Positions 28,598 through 38,286 of a DNA stretch of 64,000 nt are shown in pieces. Position 1 is the stretch's first letter. Each line of letters begins with the position of its first letter. The DNA is from Bacillus sp. FJAT-18017 (GTDB taxonomy: Bacteria; Bacillota; Bacilli; Bacillales; Cytobacillaceae), in assembly GCF_001278805.1 (NCBI RefSeq), contig NZ_CP012602.1:351001-415000 (forward strand). Direction: 5' to 3'. A program made the position numbers and the translations under genes. The notes under the pieces were generated by a model, which had not been told where the DNA came from, did not search any database, and was given only the letters and a program-made list of their open reading frames with translations.

Positions 28598-29884
28598 ATG
28601 GAAAAGCTTAAAATTGCCGGAGGATACCCGCTTAAGGGTACTGTCCGGGTAAGCGGCGCCAAAAACAGCGCGGTTGCACTTATCCCTGCTACAATTCTTG
28701 CAGATTCCCCCGTAGTAATTGAGGGACTTCCCGATATTTCAGATGTTGAAATATTAAAAGGGCTGCTTGAAGAAATCGGTGGAAAGGTACAGCTTTCCGA
28801 TAATGAAATGACTGTCGATCCCTCGGCAATGATTTCAATGCCGCTTCCAAATGGGAAAGTAAAAAAACTTCGAGCTTCCTACTATTTAATGGGTGCCATG
28901 CTCGGAAGGTTCAAAAAGGCAGTTATTGGCCTTCCTGGTGGATGCCATCTCGGCCCAAGGCCAATAGATCAGCATATTAAGGGTTTTGAGGCCCTTGGTG
29001 CTAGTGTCACAAATGAACAGGGAGCCATTTATTTGAGGGCAGATGAATTGAGAGGCGCGCGGATTTACCTCGATGTAGTAAGTGTCGGCGCAACTATCAA
29101 TATCATGCTTGCTGCGGTCCGCGCCAAAGGGCGGACAATTATTGAAAATGCAGCAAAGGAACCGGAAATTATCGATGTGGCAACATTGTTGACAAATATG
29201 GGTGCGCGCATTAAAGGGGCCGGTACAGATGTCATCCGTATAGATGGTGTCGATAGTCTCCATGGATGCCGCCATACCATCATTCCAGACAGAATTGAAG
29301 CCGGGACTTATATCATTCTTGGTGCAGCCATGGGTGAAGGTGTCCTGGTTGACAACGTCATTCCTCAGCATCTTGAATCATTGCTGGCCAAGCTTAGTGA
29401 GATGGGTGTTTACGTTGAAGCTGGTGATGATCAGATTTTTGTGAAAAGCACTTCTAAATTAAAGGCTGTAGATATAAAAACACTTGTTTACCCGGGTTTT
29501 CCTACCGATTTGCAACAGCCTTTCACATCACTCTTAACAAAAGCTCAAGGCTCGAGCATGGTCACGGATACGATATATGGGGCCAGGTTTAAACATATTG
29601 ATGAATTACGCCGGATGAATGCAAGCATTAAAGTTGAAGGCCGTTCAGCTATCATTTCAGGTCCTGTCCAGCTTCAGGGAGCTAAGGTGAAGGCAAGCGA
29701 CTTGCGTGCCGGTGCCGCTTTGGTTATAGCAGGACTTATGGCTGAAGGAATAACTGAGGTTACCGGGCTGGAACATATCGACAGGGGTTATAGCAATCTC
29801 GTTGAAAAACTTCACGGGCTTGGCGCGACTGCCTGGCGTGAAGCAATGACAGAAGAAGAAGTGGAACAGCTTAAAAATACGTGA
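28598..29884 (+). CDS. murA2: UDP-N-acetylglucosamine 1-carboxyvinyltransferase (MurA2/MurZ)
   Basis: First committed step of peptidoglycan synthesis: transfer of enolpyruvate from PEP to UDP-GlcNAc. 428 residues with an inverted-alpha/beta barrel fold. [15 protein letters not shown] near the N terminus and [16 protein letters not shown] with the catalytic, fosfomycin-targeted Cys are clear. ATG at 28598 follows GAAAGGGAG. The position between tal and glpX is that of B. subtilis murAB (murZ), the second MurA paralogue; murAA lies elsewhere. Confidence 0.95.
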   Translation: MEKLKIAGGYPLKGTVRVSGAKNSAVALIPATILADSPVVIEGLPDISDVEILKGLLEEIGGKVQLSDNEMTVDPSAMISMPLPNGKVKKLRASYYLMGAMLGRFKKAVIGLPGGCHLGPRPIDQHIKGFEALGASVTNEQGAIYLRADELRGARIYLDVVSVGATINIMLAAVRAKGRTIIENAAKEPEIIDVATLLTNMGARIKGAGTDVIRIDGVDSLHGCRHTIIPDRIEAGTYIILGAAMGEGVLVDNVIPQHLESLLAKLSEMGVYVEAGDDQIFVKSTSKLKAVDIKTLVYPGFPTDLQQPFTSLLTKAQGSSMVTDTIYGARFKHIDELRRMNASIKVEGRSAIISGPVQLQGAKVKASDLRAGAALVIAGLMAEGITEVTGLEHIDRGYSNLVEKLHGLGATAWREAMTEEEVEQLKNT

Positions 29885-29932
29885 TACCTATATAAAGAGA
29901 AACATATCCTCCACATGGAGGGAAAAATGTCT

Positions 29933-29965
29933 TAAAGGTGCCTGCCCTTTTAGGCAGCGCCTTTT
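29933..29965 (+). terminator. Hairpin terminator after murA2
   Basis: AAAGGTGCCTGCC pairs with GGCAGCGCCTTT, with a mismatch or bulge, followed by a few T residues. It lies 50 bases before the glpX ribosome binding site, so some readthrough into glpX is possible. Confidence 0.6.
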
Positions 29966-30007
29966 CTGAATTTTTGTAAATGTGTACTGGATGAAGGGAG
30001 AAAGACC

Positions 30008-30970
30008 ATGGAAAGAAGCTTGACAATGGAACTTGTCCGAGTAACGGAGGCGGCAGCACTTGCTTCTGCCCGCTGGATGGGACGAGGTTTGAAGGATGAA
30101 GCAGACGATGCAGCCACTTCAGCGATGAGGGATGTGTTTGATACTGTCCCGATGAAGGGAACAGTTGTAATCGGTGAAGGAGAAATGGACGAGGCGCCTA
30201 TGCTTTACATTGGCGAAAAGCTCGGTACGGGATATGGCCCTAGAGTCGATGTTGCGGTAGATCCTCTAGAAGGAACCAACATCGTGGCAGCGGGAGGATG
30301 GAACGCACTCGCGGTTTTAGCTATAGCAGACCATGGAAACCTTCTTCATGCACCTGATATGTATATGGATAAAATAGCGGTTGGTCCGGAAGCGGTTGGC
30401 TTGATAGATATTAATGCCTCTGTCCTTGATAATTTAAAGGCTGTCGCCCGTGCCAAAAATAAAGACATTGAGGATGTTGTTGCCACTGTCCTTAATCGTG
30501 AACGTCATGCCAAAATCATTACGGAGCTTCGTGAAGCCGGTGCAAGGATTAAGCTAATCAATGACGGCGATGTTGCTGGAGCAATTAATACAGCCTTTGA
30601 TTTTACTGGTGTTGATATTCTGTTTGGATCCGGTGGAGCCCCTGAAGGCGTTATTGCGGCTGTTGCACTGAAATGCCTTGGCGGGGAGCTGATCGGGAAG
30701 CTTGAACCTCAAAATGACGGGGAAATTGAGCGCTGCAAATCAATGGGCCTTGATGTCAATAAGGTACTCCGAATGGAAGACCTTGTCCGTGGGGATGACG
30801 CGATTTTTGCCGCAACTGGAGTTACGGATGGGGAATTACTTAAGGGTGTCCAGTTTAAGGGCTCATATGGTTCTACCCATTCTATCGTCATGAGGGCAAA
30901 GTCGGGGACAGTCCGTTTTATCGATGGGCGGCACAGCTTAACGAAAAAGCCTCACCTTGTAATAAAATAA
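30008..30970 (+). CDS. glpX: Class II fructose-1,6-bisphosphatase
   Basis: A 320-residue Mn/Mg-dependent phosphatase of gluconeogenesis (GlpX type). Metal-binding motifs [11 protein letters not shown] and [12 protein letters not shown] and the substrate segment FGSGGAPEG are present. Start ATG follows GAAGGGAGAAA. With fbaA about 3 kb upstream it covers the reverse glycolytic steps. B. subtilis YwjI holds the same place. Confidence 0.96.
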   Translation: MERSLTMELVRVTEAAALASARWMGRGLKDEADDAATSAMRDVFDTVPMKGTVVIGEGEMDEAPMLYIGEKLGTGYGPRVDVAVDPLEGTNIVAAGGWNALAVLAIADHGNLLHAPDMYMDKIAVGPEAVGLIDINASVLDNLKAVARAKNKDIEDVVATVLNRERHAKIITELREAGARIKLINDGDVAGAINTAFDFTGVDILFGSGGAPEGVIAAVALKCLGGELIGKLEPQNDGEIERCKSMGLDVNKVLRMEDLVRGDDAIFAATGVTDGELLKGVQFKGSYGSTHSIVMRAKSGTVRFIDGRHSLTKKPHLVIK

Positions 30971-30985
30971 AAAATTTCGTCAGAA

Positions 30986-31016
30986 TTCCGGGCATTTGAA
31001 AAGCCCGGGACTTTTG
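30986..31016 (+). terminator. Hairpin terminator after glpX
   Basis: CCGGGC / GCCCGG stem (30988-30993, 31003-31008) with a nine-base loop and a short CTTTT tract. Confidence 0.65.
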
Positions 31017-31171
31017 GCGCTAGAAAGATAGTAAAAAAATATGGTTATTTCCTGTGAATAAGGGTAGAATATAAATTGTTTTGCAGGTTTAGTCTATCTT
31101 CCAATTAAACTTCAAGAATCCTTCATGTTTAAGAATCCCTCTCTGCACTAAACAAGGTATTTCAACTGCTT

Positions 31172-31327
31172 ATAAAGTGAATCATCCATCAGTGGGATTT
31201 TCTTATCCCTGCATTGATGGTAGATGAGCCAATCCGACCTTTACGGGCAGTTGATCTCCCGGTTATTTTCCTTTAATCCTAGAAACTTGAAATGGGAGTC
31301 TTACTGCCCGTTAAGAGTGGGATAAAA
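31172..31327. repeat. Two-hairpin intergenic element, copy C (large loop)
   Basis: ATAAAGTGAATCATCCATCA opens the first hairpin, closed by CATTGATGG. Second stem CTTTACGGGCAGT (31239-31251) / ACTGCCCGTTAAG (31303-31315), enclosing TG, inner arms TCTCCC / GGGAGT with a large loop containing TTATTTTCCTTTAATCC, and CTT. Ends AAGAGTGGGATAAAA. Confidence 0.85.
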
Positions 31328-31492
31328 GGTACAGGCGCCAGGTTCGTAAAAAGATGGGTACAAGAATATGGCAATACTGGCAGATGTAAAGATAAGCTGC
31401 CAGCTGGTACTTTTCTTTGTCTTCCCTTACGGCCAAGGCATCCTTGTGGATGCAGCAAGACATGAACCAAATAAGTAAAGTGTGGTGTCTAA

Positions 31493-32773
31493 ATGGAATT
31501 AACAATTACCAGCCTCGAAAATATGAAATTAAAAGAACTATACGAACTTGCGAGGCAATACAAAGTTTCTTATTACAGTAAGCTGACAAAAAAGGAATTG
31601 ATTTTTTCAATTCTAAAAGCTCGCGCGGAAGAGCAAGGGTTTTTCTTTATGGAAGGCGTCCTGGAAATCATCCAGTCGGAGGGATTTGGTTTCCTTCGCC
31701 CGATCAACTATTCCCCAAGCTCGGAGGATATATATATTTCCGCTTCGCAAATCCGCCGTTTTGACTTAAGGAATGGGGACAAAGTATCTGGAAAGGTAAG
31801 GCCTCCAAAAGAAAGTGAGCGCTATTATGGACTTCTCCATGTAGAAGCAGTCAATGGTGAAAATCCTGAATCTGCAAAAGAACGAGTTCACTTCCCGGCA
31901 TTGACGGCTCTGTATCCTGATAGGCAAGTCAAACTGGAAACAACTCCAAAGTATCTTTCCACTCGGATTATGGATCTGGTTGCACCTGTCGGGTTTGGCC
32001 AGCGTGGTTTAATTGTTGCACCGCCAAAGGCAGGCAAGACGATGCTATTAAAGGAAATTGCCAACAGCATAACAACCAATCATCCGGAAGCGGAACTGAT
32101 TGTGCTTTTAATCGATGAGCGCCCTGAGGAAGTAACCGATATCGAGAGGTCTGTAGCCGGCGATGTCGTAAGTTCAACTTTTGACGAAGTTCCGGAAAAT
32201 CATATAAAGGTTGCGGAACTTGTACTGGAACGGGCAATGAGACTTGTTGAACATAAGAAAGATGTCATTATCCTAATGGATAGCATTACCCGGCTGGCGA
32301 GGGCGTATAACCTTGTCATCCCGCCTAGTGGCCGTACCCTGTCAGGCGGTATCGACCCTGCTGCATTCCACCGTCCAAAACGTTTCTTTGGTGCTGCAAG
32401 GAATATCGAAGAGGGAGGCAGCTTGACTATCCTTGCTACAGCTCTTGTTGATACAGGTTCAAGGATGGATGATGTCATTTATGAGGAATTCAAGGGTACA
32501 GGAAATATGGAGCTTCATCTTGACCGTTCACTTGCGGAGAAAAGAATATTCCCTGCCCTCGATATCCGCCGTTCTGGAACAAGAAAGGAAGAGCTGCTCC
32601 TGCCGAAGGACCATCTTGACAAACTCTGGGCTATCAGGAAGTCAATGTCCGACAGTCCTGATTTTGCGGAGCGCTTCCTGAAAAAGCTAAGGCAAACAAA
32701 ATCAAATGAGGAATTTTTTGCTCAAGTTGGCGAAGAAATGAAAGCTAGCACCTCAAGAAGACAACAATCATAA
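31493..32773 (+). CDS. rho: Transcription termination factor Rho
   Basis: Hexameric RNA helicase ending transcription at unstructured C-rich RNA. 426 residues: Rho N-terminal helix bundle ([21 protein letters not shown]), cold-shock-like RNA-binding domain with GFGFLRP (near 65), then a RecA-type ATPase with Walker [10 protein letters not shown] (near 170), Walker [16 protein letters not shown] and the R-loop/Q-loop segment SGGIDPAAF. The ribosome binding site (GTGTGGTGT) is weak. Bacillus Rho suppresses antisense transcription and affects sporulation decisions. Confidence 0.97.
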   Translation: MELTITSLENMKLKELYELARQYKVSYYSKLTKKELIFSILKARAEEQGFFFMEGVLEIIQSEGFGFLRPINYSPSSEDIYISASQIRRFDLRNGDKVSGKVRPPKESERYYGLLHVEAVNGENPESAKERVHFPALTALYPDRQVKLETTPKYLSTRIMDLVAPVGFGQRGLIVAPPKAGKTMLLKEIANSITTNHPEAELIVLLIDERPEEVTDIERSVAGDVVSSTFDEVPENHIKVAELVLERAMRLVEHKKDVIILMDSITRLARAYNLVIPPSGRTLSGGIDPAAFHRPKRFFGAARNIEEGGSLTILATALVDTGSRMDDVIYEEFKGTGNMELHLDRSLAEKRIFPALDIRRSGTRKEELLLPKDHLDKLWAIRKSMSDSPDFAERFLKKLRQTKSNEEFFAQVGEEMKASTSRRQQS

Positions 32774-32847
32774 GAAATCCTTTTTCAAGTAAATCCCATC
32801 TTGCAAAAAGGGCACGTCCCTGATATAATGATACCAGTGTGTTTTTC

Positions 32848-32903
32848 CACCTCGGGCTTATAGGGCCCGATTCTATAACTCTGTTTCGGAATGACTCAGG
32901 GCG
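32848..32903 (+). promoter_or_regulatory. Candidate ribosomal protein L31 leader
   Basis: Between rho and rpmE lies a hairpin TCGGGC / GCCCGA (32853-32871) followed by a purine-rich stretch and the ribosome binding site. Autoregulatory L31 leaders are known in Firmicutes. I could not match the published consensus base by base, so this is a positional suggestion. Confidence 0.3.
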
Positions 32904-32919
32904 GAAGGAGATGAAAAGA

Positions 32920-33135
32920 ATGAAAGCAGGAATTCATCCAAATTATAAGACAGTTAAGGTGACTTGCGCTTGCGGTAACACGTTTGAAACAGGATCTGTT
33001 AAAAACGAGATTCGTGTTGAAACTTGCTCCGAGTGCCATCCTTTCTATACAGGCCGTCAAAAATTCGCTGAAGCTGGCGGACGTGTTGACCGCTTCAACA
33101 AGAAATACGGCATTAAGCAAGAGCAACAGCAATAA
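32920..33135 (+). CDS. rpmE: 50S ribosomal protein L31, zinc-binding type
   Basis: A 71-residue ribosomal protein. The CxC and CxxC pairs TCACGN (C16, C18) and [11 protein letters not shown] (C37, C40) identify the zinc-containing C+ form, which serves as a zinc reserve in Bacillus; the zinc-free paralogue would be made under zinc limitation. The ATG at 32920 lies eight bases after AAGGAGATG and matches the universal start [10 protein letters not shown] terminator follows. Confidence 0.97.
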   Translation: MKAGIHPNYKTVKVTCACGNTFETGSVKNEIRVETCSECHPFYTGRQKFAEAGGRVDRFNKKYGIKQEQQQ

Positions 33136-33148
33136 TAGCAACTGTTCA

Positions 33149-33187
33149 AAACAGGCAGGATTCAACATCGCTTGCCTGTTTTTTTAC
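33149..33187 (+). terminator. Intrinsic terminator after rpmE
   Basis: Stem AACAGGCA / TGCCTGTT with a 13-base loop and eight T. Confidence 0.9.
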
Positions 33188-33339
33188 TTTTTAAAACGCA
33201 AAATTTCTCGATTTTTGGCAGATATTTGGTTTGTGCTGCCTAAAAATGGGTTTTATAGAGTATATATGACGATGTGTGAGACTTAGTTCAAATATACATA
33301 ATAAATTGACAGGGTATGCAAGGAAGGAGAGGCAGCATA

Positions 33340-33966
33340 ATGTACGTAATGAAGCAAAGCGGTTGGGTTGAAGTCATTTGCGGCAGCATGTTTTCGGGGA
33401 AGTCGGAGGAATTGATCCGAAGGGTACGCCGTGCTCAGTTCGCGAAGCAAAAAATTGCTGTTTTTAAGCCGAAAATTGATAACCGCTACAGTGAGGAGTC
33501 TGTGGTTTCCCACAATGGTTCCTCGTTTATTGCGATGCCTATTGCTCATTCCACAGCCATTTTTGATTATATTGATGTTGAAACGGATCTTATTGCTATT
33601 GATGAAGTCCAGTTTTTTGATGAGGAAATTGTCAATGTGATTCAGCATCTTGCGAATAGCGGATACAGGGTAATTGCCGCAGGACTTGACCAGGATTTTC
33701 GGGGGGAGCCTTTTGGCAAAATGCCTGAATTGATGGCGATTGCCGAGTTGGTTACAAAGCTTCAAGCTGTCTGTGCCGTCTGTGGATCGCCTGCAAGCAG
33801 GACGCAGCGCCTAATTGATGGCCGCCCAGCTTCATATGATGACCCCGTCATTCTTGTAGGTGCGTCAGAAGCTTATGAACCGCGCTGCAGGCATCATCAC
33901 GAGGTCCCCAACACAGCTGTTGCTGTAAAAGAAGTTGAAATTGATAATAAGACAAAAGCGTTATAA
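33340..33966 (+). CDS. tdk: Thymidine kinase
   Basis: Type II thymidine kinase of the salvage pathway, 208 residues. P-loop [15 protein letters not shown] (near 16), the DEVQFF Walker B / lid region, and structural zinc cysteines [13 protein letters not shown] with the C-terminal RCRHHHEVP. The ATG at 33340 follows AAGGAAGGAG and gives the family start MYVMKQSGW; an earlier in-frame ATG precedes the ribosome binding site. Terminator directly after. Confidence 0.96.
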   Translation: MYVMKQSGWVEVICGSMFSGKSEELIRRVRRAQFAKQKIAVFKPKIDNRYSEESVVSHNGSSFIAMPIAHSTAIFDYIDVETDLIAIDEVQFFDEEIVNVIQHLANSGYRVIAAGLDQDFRGEPFGKMPELMAIAELVTKLQAVCAVCGSPASRTQRLIDGRPASYDDPVILVGASEAYEPRCRHHHEVPNTAVAVKEVEIDNKTKAL

Positions 33967-34007
33967 GAAAAGAGGCTGTCCGCCGGTGATGGACAAGCCT
34001 CTTTTTT
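33967..34007 (+). terminator. Intrinsic terminator after tdk
   Basis: AAAAGAGGC-TGTCC / GGACA-AGCCTCTTTT stem with a nine-base loop and six T. Confidence 0.9.
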
Positions 34008-34103
34008 GTTGTTCAGCTTATGAACATGCTGCAAGGACAGGAGTTTCGGCCTTTAACGAAGTGCATGTTCCTGCACGGAGATGCTCATGCTTTTATTCGG
34101 GCT

Positions 34104-35069
34104 CTATTCTTCAGGCGCTGGTTTCCAATCCTTTATGCCATCTGTTTCTAGAATTCCAATTGTGACGTCCCCAATATCGGGGTCGGTAAGCAGTTTATCC
34201 CTGACTCTGAATTTTATATCATCTGCTACTGCGAGTGTGAAACCTCGTTTTAGCTCAATATAACCTTCGATATGATATCTCCTTCCTTCCTGGATGATAC
34301 GCATTTGCTTGATATCGTCAATATCTGGATCGGCAAGAATGGTCGCTGCTACCCTGTCTTCAATTGCTTTAGGAGCTGCGACACCAATCAGCCCAATTGT
34401 ATTTTCAAAGCCAATCTTAATTGCTATTCCAAATAACATCAAACCAATCAAGAGTGTCCCAACTCCATCGAGGAATAGAAGACCTGTAGTTTTAGAAAGG
34501 ATAACGGCTCCGAGGGCGAGCAAAGCTCCCAGGGTTGCAATAATATCCTCATAAAAAACAAGCCTGGTTGGAGGGGCAGCGAGACGGACATTCTTAAAAG
34601 CAGAAGAAACAATGGCCATTCCCTTAGCTTCGCTCCGAGTTTCATGGACAATTTCCTTCATTGCTTTTACAAGAACCAAACCATCCAGAGCGACAGCAGC
34701 GGAGAGAACAAGAACGTTTAGCCAAAAGTTTCCTGACTCTTTCGGATGCTGAATCAGTTCCCAGCCTTTTATTAATGTTTCATAGGACATAATGGAAATG
34801 ACAATGACTGCAATTAATACAAACAAGTTAACAACCCGCCCGAAACCTGTCGGAAACTTACGGGTTGGTGTCTTTTCGGCAATCGCGCTTCCAATAAACA
34901 CAAATGCCTGATTGGTTGCATCTGCCACTGAATGGAGCGTGGTTGCCATCATTGTTCCACTCCCGCTAATCATTGCAGCAATTCCTTTAATTATAGCAAG
35001 CACTGTATTGGCAAGAGCTGCAATTCCGGAGGATTTGTTCCCTTTTTTTAAAAGTTCCACAAAGGTCAC
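34104..35069 (-). CDS. Cation diffusion facilitator family protein with atypical metal site
   Basis: A 321-residue membrane protein with about six helices and a C-terminal cytosolic domain (about 210-321) that resembles the CDF dimerisation domain (DIDDIKQMRIIQEGRRYHIEGYIEL). Helix 2 holds HSVADATNQ, matching one half of the transport site (H/DxxxD). In helix 5, where CDF exporters carry HxxxD, the sequence reads FYEDIIATLG, so the canonical His and Asp are missing. This resembles the SLC30A9-like branch. The start is GTG after GAAAGGGTGA. It is a single gene, convergent with tdk. Substrate uncertain. Confidence 0.82.
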   Translation of the reverse strand: MTFVELLKKGNKSSGIAALANTVLAIIKGIAAMISGSGTMMATTLHSVADATNQAFVFIGSAIAEKTPTRKFPTGFGRVVNLFVLIAVIVISIMSYETLIKGWELIQHPKESGNFWLNVLVLSAAVALDGLVLVKAMKEIVHETRSEAKGMAIVSSAFKNVRLAAPPTRLVFYEDIIATLGALLALGAVILSKTTGLLFLDGVGTLLIGLMLFGIAIKIGFENTIGLIGVAAPKAIEDRVAATILADPDIDDIKQMRIIQEGRRYHIEGYIELKRGFTLAVADDIKFRVRDKLLTDPDIGDVTIGILETDGIKDWKPAPEE

Positions 35070-35285
35070 AATTTTTTCACCCTTTCTAGTTCGCTGATAG
35101 GAGGTATACCTGATTAAAGTTACTTTTTATGTCAGTTACCCGCCCTGGTGATGATTAATCATTTCTAGTAATAATAAGATGGGTTTAATTATAGTCTTTT
35201 GAATGTGGACCTGAAGGAATAAGGTCATATGTTTTAAAGAGGGTAAGGAGCAAAATATATAAAACCTAAAACTTCCCATGCGCTT

Positions 35286-35314
35286 TTGACGGAGTAACTG
35301 ACCTGTAATATAAT
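35286..35314 (+). promoter_or_regulatory. Sigma-A promoter of prfA-prmC
   Basis: TTGACG (35286-35291) and TATAAT (35309-35314), spacing exactly 17. The transcript would start near 35321 and carry a leader of about 128 bases containing repeat copy E. Confidence 0.75.
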
Positions 35315-35343
35315 AAAGAGTACCTATCTTTAGGGATACGTCT

Positions 35344-35412
35344 CTTAGTGGTTAGCAGAAACAAACCAAACCTTTTGGGCAGTCATGCTTACTGCCCTTT
35401 AAAAATGGATAC
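35344..35412. repeat. Two-hairpin intergenic element, copy E (in the prfA leader)
   Basis: CCTTTTGGGCAGT (35371-35383), CATG, CTT, ACTGCCCTTTAAAA (35391-35404) and ATGGATACAAA at the end correspond to the second stem of the family-2 element; the inner hairpin is reduced. It lies between the promoter and the start of prfA. Confidence 0.6.
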
Positions 35413-35448
35413 AAATATATAGATTAAAGAAACTTGAGGTGAATGAGT

Positions 35449-36522
35449 GTGTTTGATCGTCTTCAATCTGTTGAGGATCGTTATGAAAAGCTGAATGAGC
35501 TTTTAAGCGATCCGGACGTTATTAGTGACTCCAAAAAGCTCCGTGAATATTCCAAGGAGCAGTCAGATATACAGGAAACAGTACAAGTTTATCGAGAATA
35601 TAAGTCTGCGCGTGAACAGCTCCAGGATGCAAAGGTGATGCTGGAGGAAAAGATGGATGCTGATATGAAAGAAATGGTGAAGGAAGAAGTCAGTGAGCTT
35701 TCTACGCAACTTGAGGAGTTGGAGGCAAGGCTGAAGCTTCTCCTTATCCCGAAAGACCCGAACGATGACAAGAATGTTATCTTTGAAATCCGCGGCGCCG
35801 CTGGCGGAGATGAAGCTGCATTGTTTGCCGGAGACCTTTACCGTATGTACAGCCGCTATGCGGAGGCACAAGGCTGGAAGACGGAGGTAATGGATGCGAG
35901 CCCAACCGGACTTGGCGGATTTAAAGAAATTATCTTCATGATAAATGGCCAGGGGGCTTATTCCAGGCTTAAGTATGAAAATGGCGCCCACCGTGTCCAG
36001 CGTGTTCCAGAAACAGAATCAGGCGGAAGGATTCATACATCCACTGCTACTGTTGCATGCCTTCCTGAAGCGGAAGAGGTGGAAATTGAACTCCACGACA
36101 AGGATATTCGATTTGATACCTTTGCATCGAGCGGTGCGGGTGGCCAGTCTGTCAACACGACTATGTCTGCCGTCCGTCTTACTCATATTCCAACAGGAAT
36201 AACAGTATCAATGCAGGATGAAAAGTCCCAGCACAAGAACCGGGACAAGGCGATGAAAATTCTCCGTGCTCGTGTGTATGACAAGTTCCAGCAGGAAGCT
36301 CAAGCGGAGTATGATCAGGTGCGAAAATCTGCTGTTGGAACCGGTGACCGTTCGGAGCGGATCCGTACCTATAACTTCCCGCAAAACCGTGTGACAGATC
36401 ACCGTATTGGCCTGACACTCCAAAAGTTGGACATTATCCTCGAAGGAAAGCTTGATGAAATTATCGATGCATTGATTCTTGAGGATCAGTCCCAGAAGCT
36501 GGAAGATGCCTCAAATGTGTAA
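35449..36522 (+). CDS. prfA: Peptide chain release factor 1
   Basis: Recognises UAA and UAG and triggers peptide release. The 357-residue protein has the N-terminal helical domain, the central domain with the catalytic GGQ loop ([12 protein letters not shown], near residue 235) whose Gln is methylated by PrmC, and the C-terminal domain. The GTG at 35449 gives the family start [16 protein letters not shown] and follows TTGAGGTGA at proper spacing; an ATG six bases earlier would directly abut the ribosome binding site. It overlaps prmC by 8 bases. Confidence 0.95.
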   Translation: MFDRLQSVEDRYEKLNELLSDPDVISDSKKLREYSKEQSDIQETVQVYREYKSAREQLQDAKVMLEEKMDADMKEMVKEEVSELSTQLEELEARLKLLLIPKDPNDDKNVIFEIRGAAGGDEAALFAGDLYRMYSRYAEAQGWKTEVMDASPTGLGGFKEIIFMINGQGAYSRLKYENGAHRVQRVPETESGGRIHTSTATVACLPEAEEVEIELHDKDIRFDTFASSGAGGQSVNTTMSAVRLTHIPTGITVSMQDEKSQHKNRDKAMKILRARVYDKFQQEAQAEYDQVRKSAVGTGDRSERIRTYNFPQNRVTDHRIGLTLQKLDIILEGKLDEIIDALILEDQSQKLEDASNV

Positions 36523-37375
36523 AAAAGTGTTTGAAGCCCTGAACTGGGCTTCTTCTTTTTTAAAAGAGGCGGGTCGAGAGGAATTTGCCGGAGAACTGCT
36601 GCTGCGGCATGTAACAGGCATGACGAGGACCCAGCTGTTTGCATCAATGCGTGATGAGCTGCCAGAGGAACAATTTATGGCATTCCAGGCTTCCGTAAAG
36701 GAGCATGCAGCGGGGAGGCCAGTTCAATATATTATTGGCTACGAGGAATTCTATGGACGGAAATTTATAGTCAACGCGGAAGTATTGATACCACGTCCCG
36801 AAACGGAAGAGCTGGTTGATGGCGCAATCAGTAGGATAAGGAAGATGTTTGGCAGCCCTGAAGACTTGGAGTTAGCGGATATTGGTACTGGAAGCGGGGC
36901 AATCGCCATCACTATGAAGCTGGAGCTTCCGGGGCTGTGTGTAACTGCTACGGATATTGCAGCTGATTCATTGAAGGTTGCTCAAAAAAATGCACTAGCG
37001 CTTGGGGCAGATATTATCTTTATACAAGGCGATCTCTTGGAGCCCGTCATAGCATCAGGGAGAAAGTTGGATGTTCTACTTTCAAACCCTCCGTATATTC
37101 CGGATAACGACAAATCATGGATGTCTGATGTGGTAACAGAACATGAACCGCACCGGGCTTTGTTCGCAGGAGCTGATGGGCTTGATTTTTACAGGCGTTT
37201 TATGGAACAGCTTCCGATGGTGCTAAAAAAACGTTCGCTGGTTGGCTTTGAAATAGGAGCAGGGCAAGGGGAGGCGGTTGCTGAGCTTGCTAGGAGAACC
37301 TTTCCACAAGGATCGGTGGAAGTTGTTCATGACATAAATGGAAGAGATCGTATGGTTTACGTTTGTAACAAGTGA
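36515..37375 (+). CDS. prmC: Release factor glutamine methyltransferase
   Basis: Methylates the Gln of the GGQ motif in release factors using S-adenosylmethionine. 286 residues: N-terminal helical substrate domain ([16 protein letters not shown]), then a Rossmann methyltransferase with [11 protein letters not shown] (SAM loop) and the substrate-Gln-binding [11 protein letters not shown] at 36515 is inside the end of prfA; GGAAG lies about nine bases upstream. The overlap couples synthesis of enzyme and substrate. Confidence 0.95.
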   Translation: MCKKVFEALNWASSFLKEAGREEFAGELLLRHVTGMTRTQLFASMRDELPEEQFMAFQASVKEHAAGRPVQYIIGYEEFYGRKFIVNAEVLIPRPETEELVDGAISRIRKMFGSPEDLELADIGTGSGAIAITMKLELPGLCVTATDIAADSLKVAQKNALALGADIIFIQGDLLEPVIASGRKLDVLLSNPPYIPDNDKSWMSDVVTEHEPHRALFAGADGLDFYRRFMEQLPMVLKKRSLVGFEIGAGQGEAVAELARRTFPQGSVEVVHDINGRDRMVYVCNK

Positions 37376-37472
37376 CAGTCATAAATTTAGTGATTCTTTC
37401 GAATTATGTGTTTAAGAGGTCTGCAAGTGGGTAAAAACATGAGTCGGCATTTTAACACAGGGGGAGATAAAC

Positions 37473-37778
37473 ATGAATCATGCCATTGCCGGCATATTTG
37501 ACTGTTTGCATAAGCTTGAAGATGCCATCATAGAGTTAAAAGCAAACGGCCTCCATTCCGGAGACATGACACTGTTGACAACAGAACCCCATTTTGGGCT
37601 AGTTGATATTCCTGCCATCCAGGTCAATGAGCCGCTCATGGTTTGGGATATGATCCTTGAGTATGTAAACAGTGAGGAAGTAGAATCCGCTTTTTTGTAT
37701 ACACTTAAGGAATTGATTCTTGAAAAAGGAAAGTTTGTGCTGCTCAAAGAAGTCAGCATATCGGAACCAATCACATAA
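37473..37778 (+). CDS. Hypothetical protein, ferredoxin-fold-like N terminus
   Basis: A 101-residue soluble protein starting at ATG after GGGGGAGATAAAC. I do not recognise it with certainty. The opening AIAGIFDCLHKLEDAIIELKANGLHSGDMTLLTTE resembles, in pattern only, the beta-alpha-beta start (shortened here to GIFDCLHKLEDAIIELKANG) of YflT/17M-type stress proteins and ActD-like proteins. It is its own unit: 97 bases after prmC and followed by a terminator. Confidence 0.6.
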   Translation: MNHAIAGIFDCLHKLEDAIIELKANGLHSGDMTLLTTEPHFGLVDIPAIQVNEPLMVWDMILEYVNSEEVESAFLYTLKELILEKGKFVLLKEVSISEPIT

Positions 37779-37785
37779 ATGAAGC

Positions 37786-37812
37786 CGCCCGGCCTGAGTG
37801 CCGGGTCTTTTA
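37786..37812 (+). terminator. Intrinsic terminator after the 101-residue protein gene
   Basis: CCCGGC / GCCGGG stem (37788-37793, 37800-37805) with a six-base loop and TCTTTT. Confidence 0.75.
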
Positions 37813-37842
37813 TTACGAGGTATTTCGCCGCCACTTAACGGT

Positions 37843-37922
37843 AAGTATTCATATTTTCCAAGAAGTGTTCATAAATCAGAAAAAGTGTTCATAAATCCGT
37901 AAAAGTATTCATAAAAGATAGC
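37843..37922. repeat. Four tandem 20-bp repeats
   Basis: AAGTRTTCATA begins at 37843, 37863, 37883 and 37903, an exact 20-base period. The two middle units agree almost fully (AAGTGTTCATAAATC); the outer two carry AAGTATTC. No spacers beyond the period, so not a CRISPR array. Confidence 0.85.
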
Positions 37923-38286
37923 AATCTGCTAGCGCACCCGTCTCAAAACACCTTCCCTCACAATAAATCCCCAATTTTCAGAAAATTTCCACACGATGAG
38001 AACCTTATATGACGAGATTTGGATAATATCATACCGATCCACACAGCAGGCTCCACTGAGGAGCAAATTTACCTGCAAACGAACAACAACATCGTAAACA
38101 ACCATTTCATTAAAACGTACAACAAACGAATAAATGCCTCGGGCGGACTTGAATATACCGCTCCCTGAAGTAGTTTGGGATTCAAAAAAAGTACAATTTA
38201 AAGTTTTTCTTTCAGAAAAGAAATTTACTAGTTTATGATTCTTCCTTCGTGGCGACACTGTTGATAGTGAAGGGACGGTGGGGGAA
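37923..38286. other. Intergenic region before spoIIR
   Basis: No supported gene. A minus-strand open frame runs through it and on into spoIIR antisense, but has no ribosome binding site or recognisable domain. The right end carries the spoIIR promoter. Confidence 0.5.
38231..38260 (+). promoter_or_regulatory. Sigma-F promoter of spoIIR
   Basis: GTTTA (38231-38235) is one base off the sigma-F -35 GYATA; 15 bases later GGCGACACTG (38251-38260) fits the -10 consensus GGnRAnAHTR at every position. In B. subtilis spoIIR is the classic sigma-F gene of the forespore. Confidence 0.7.

Larger units (their letters stand above)
30971..31492. other. Intergenic region before rho
   Basis: No gene. After the glpX terminator it holds the two-hairpin element copy C and a stem-loop CTGGCAG (31377-31383) / CTGCCAG (31397-31403) followed by a pyrimidine-rich stretch, about 90 bases before the rho start. 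B. subtilis rho is autoregulated through its leader; this C/U-rich leader would be a reasonable Rho target, which is inference. Confidence 0.55.

Noticed and set aside
37843..37922. CRISPR array
   Set aside because: The 20-base period leaves no unique spacers of normal length and there are no cas genes nearby.
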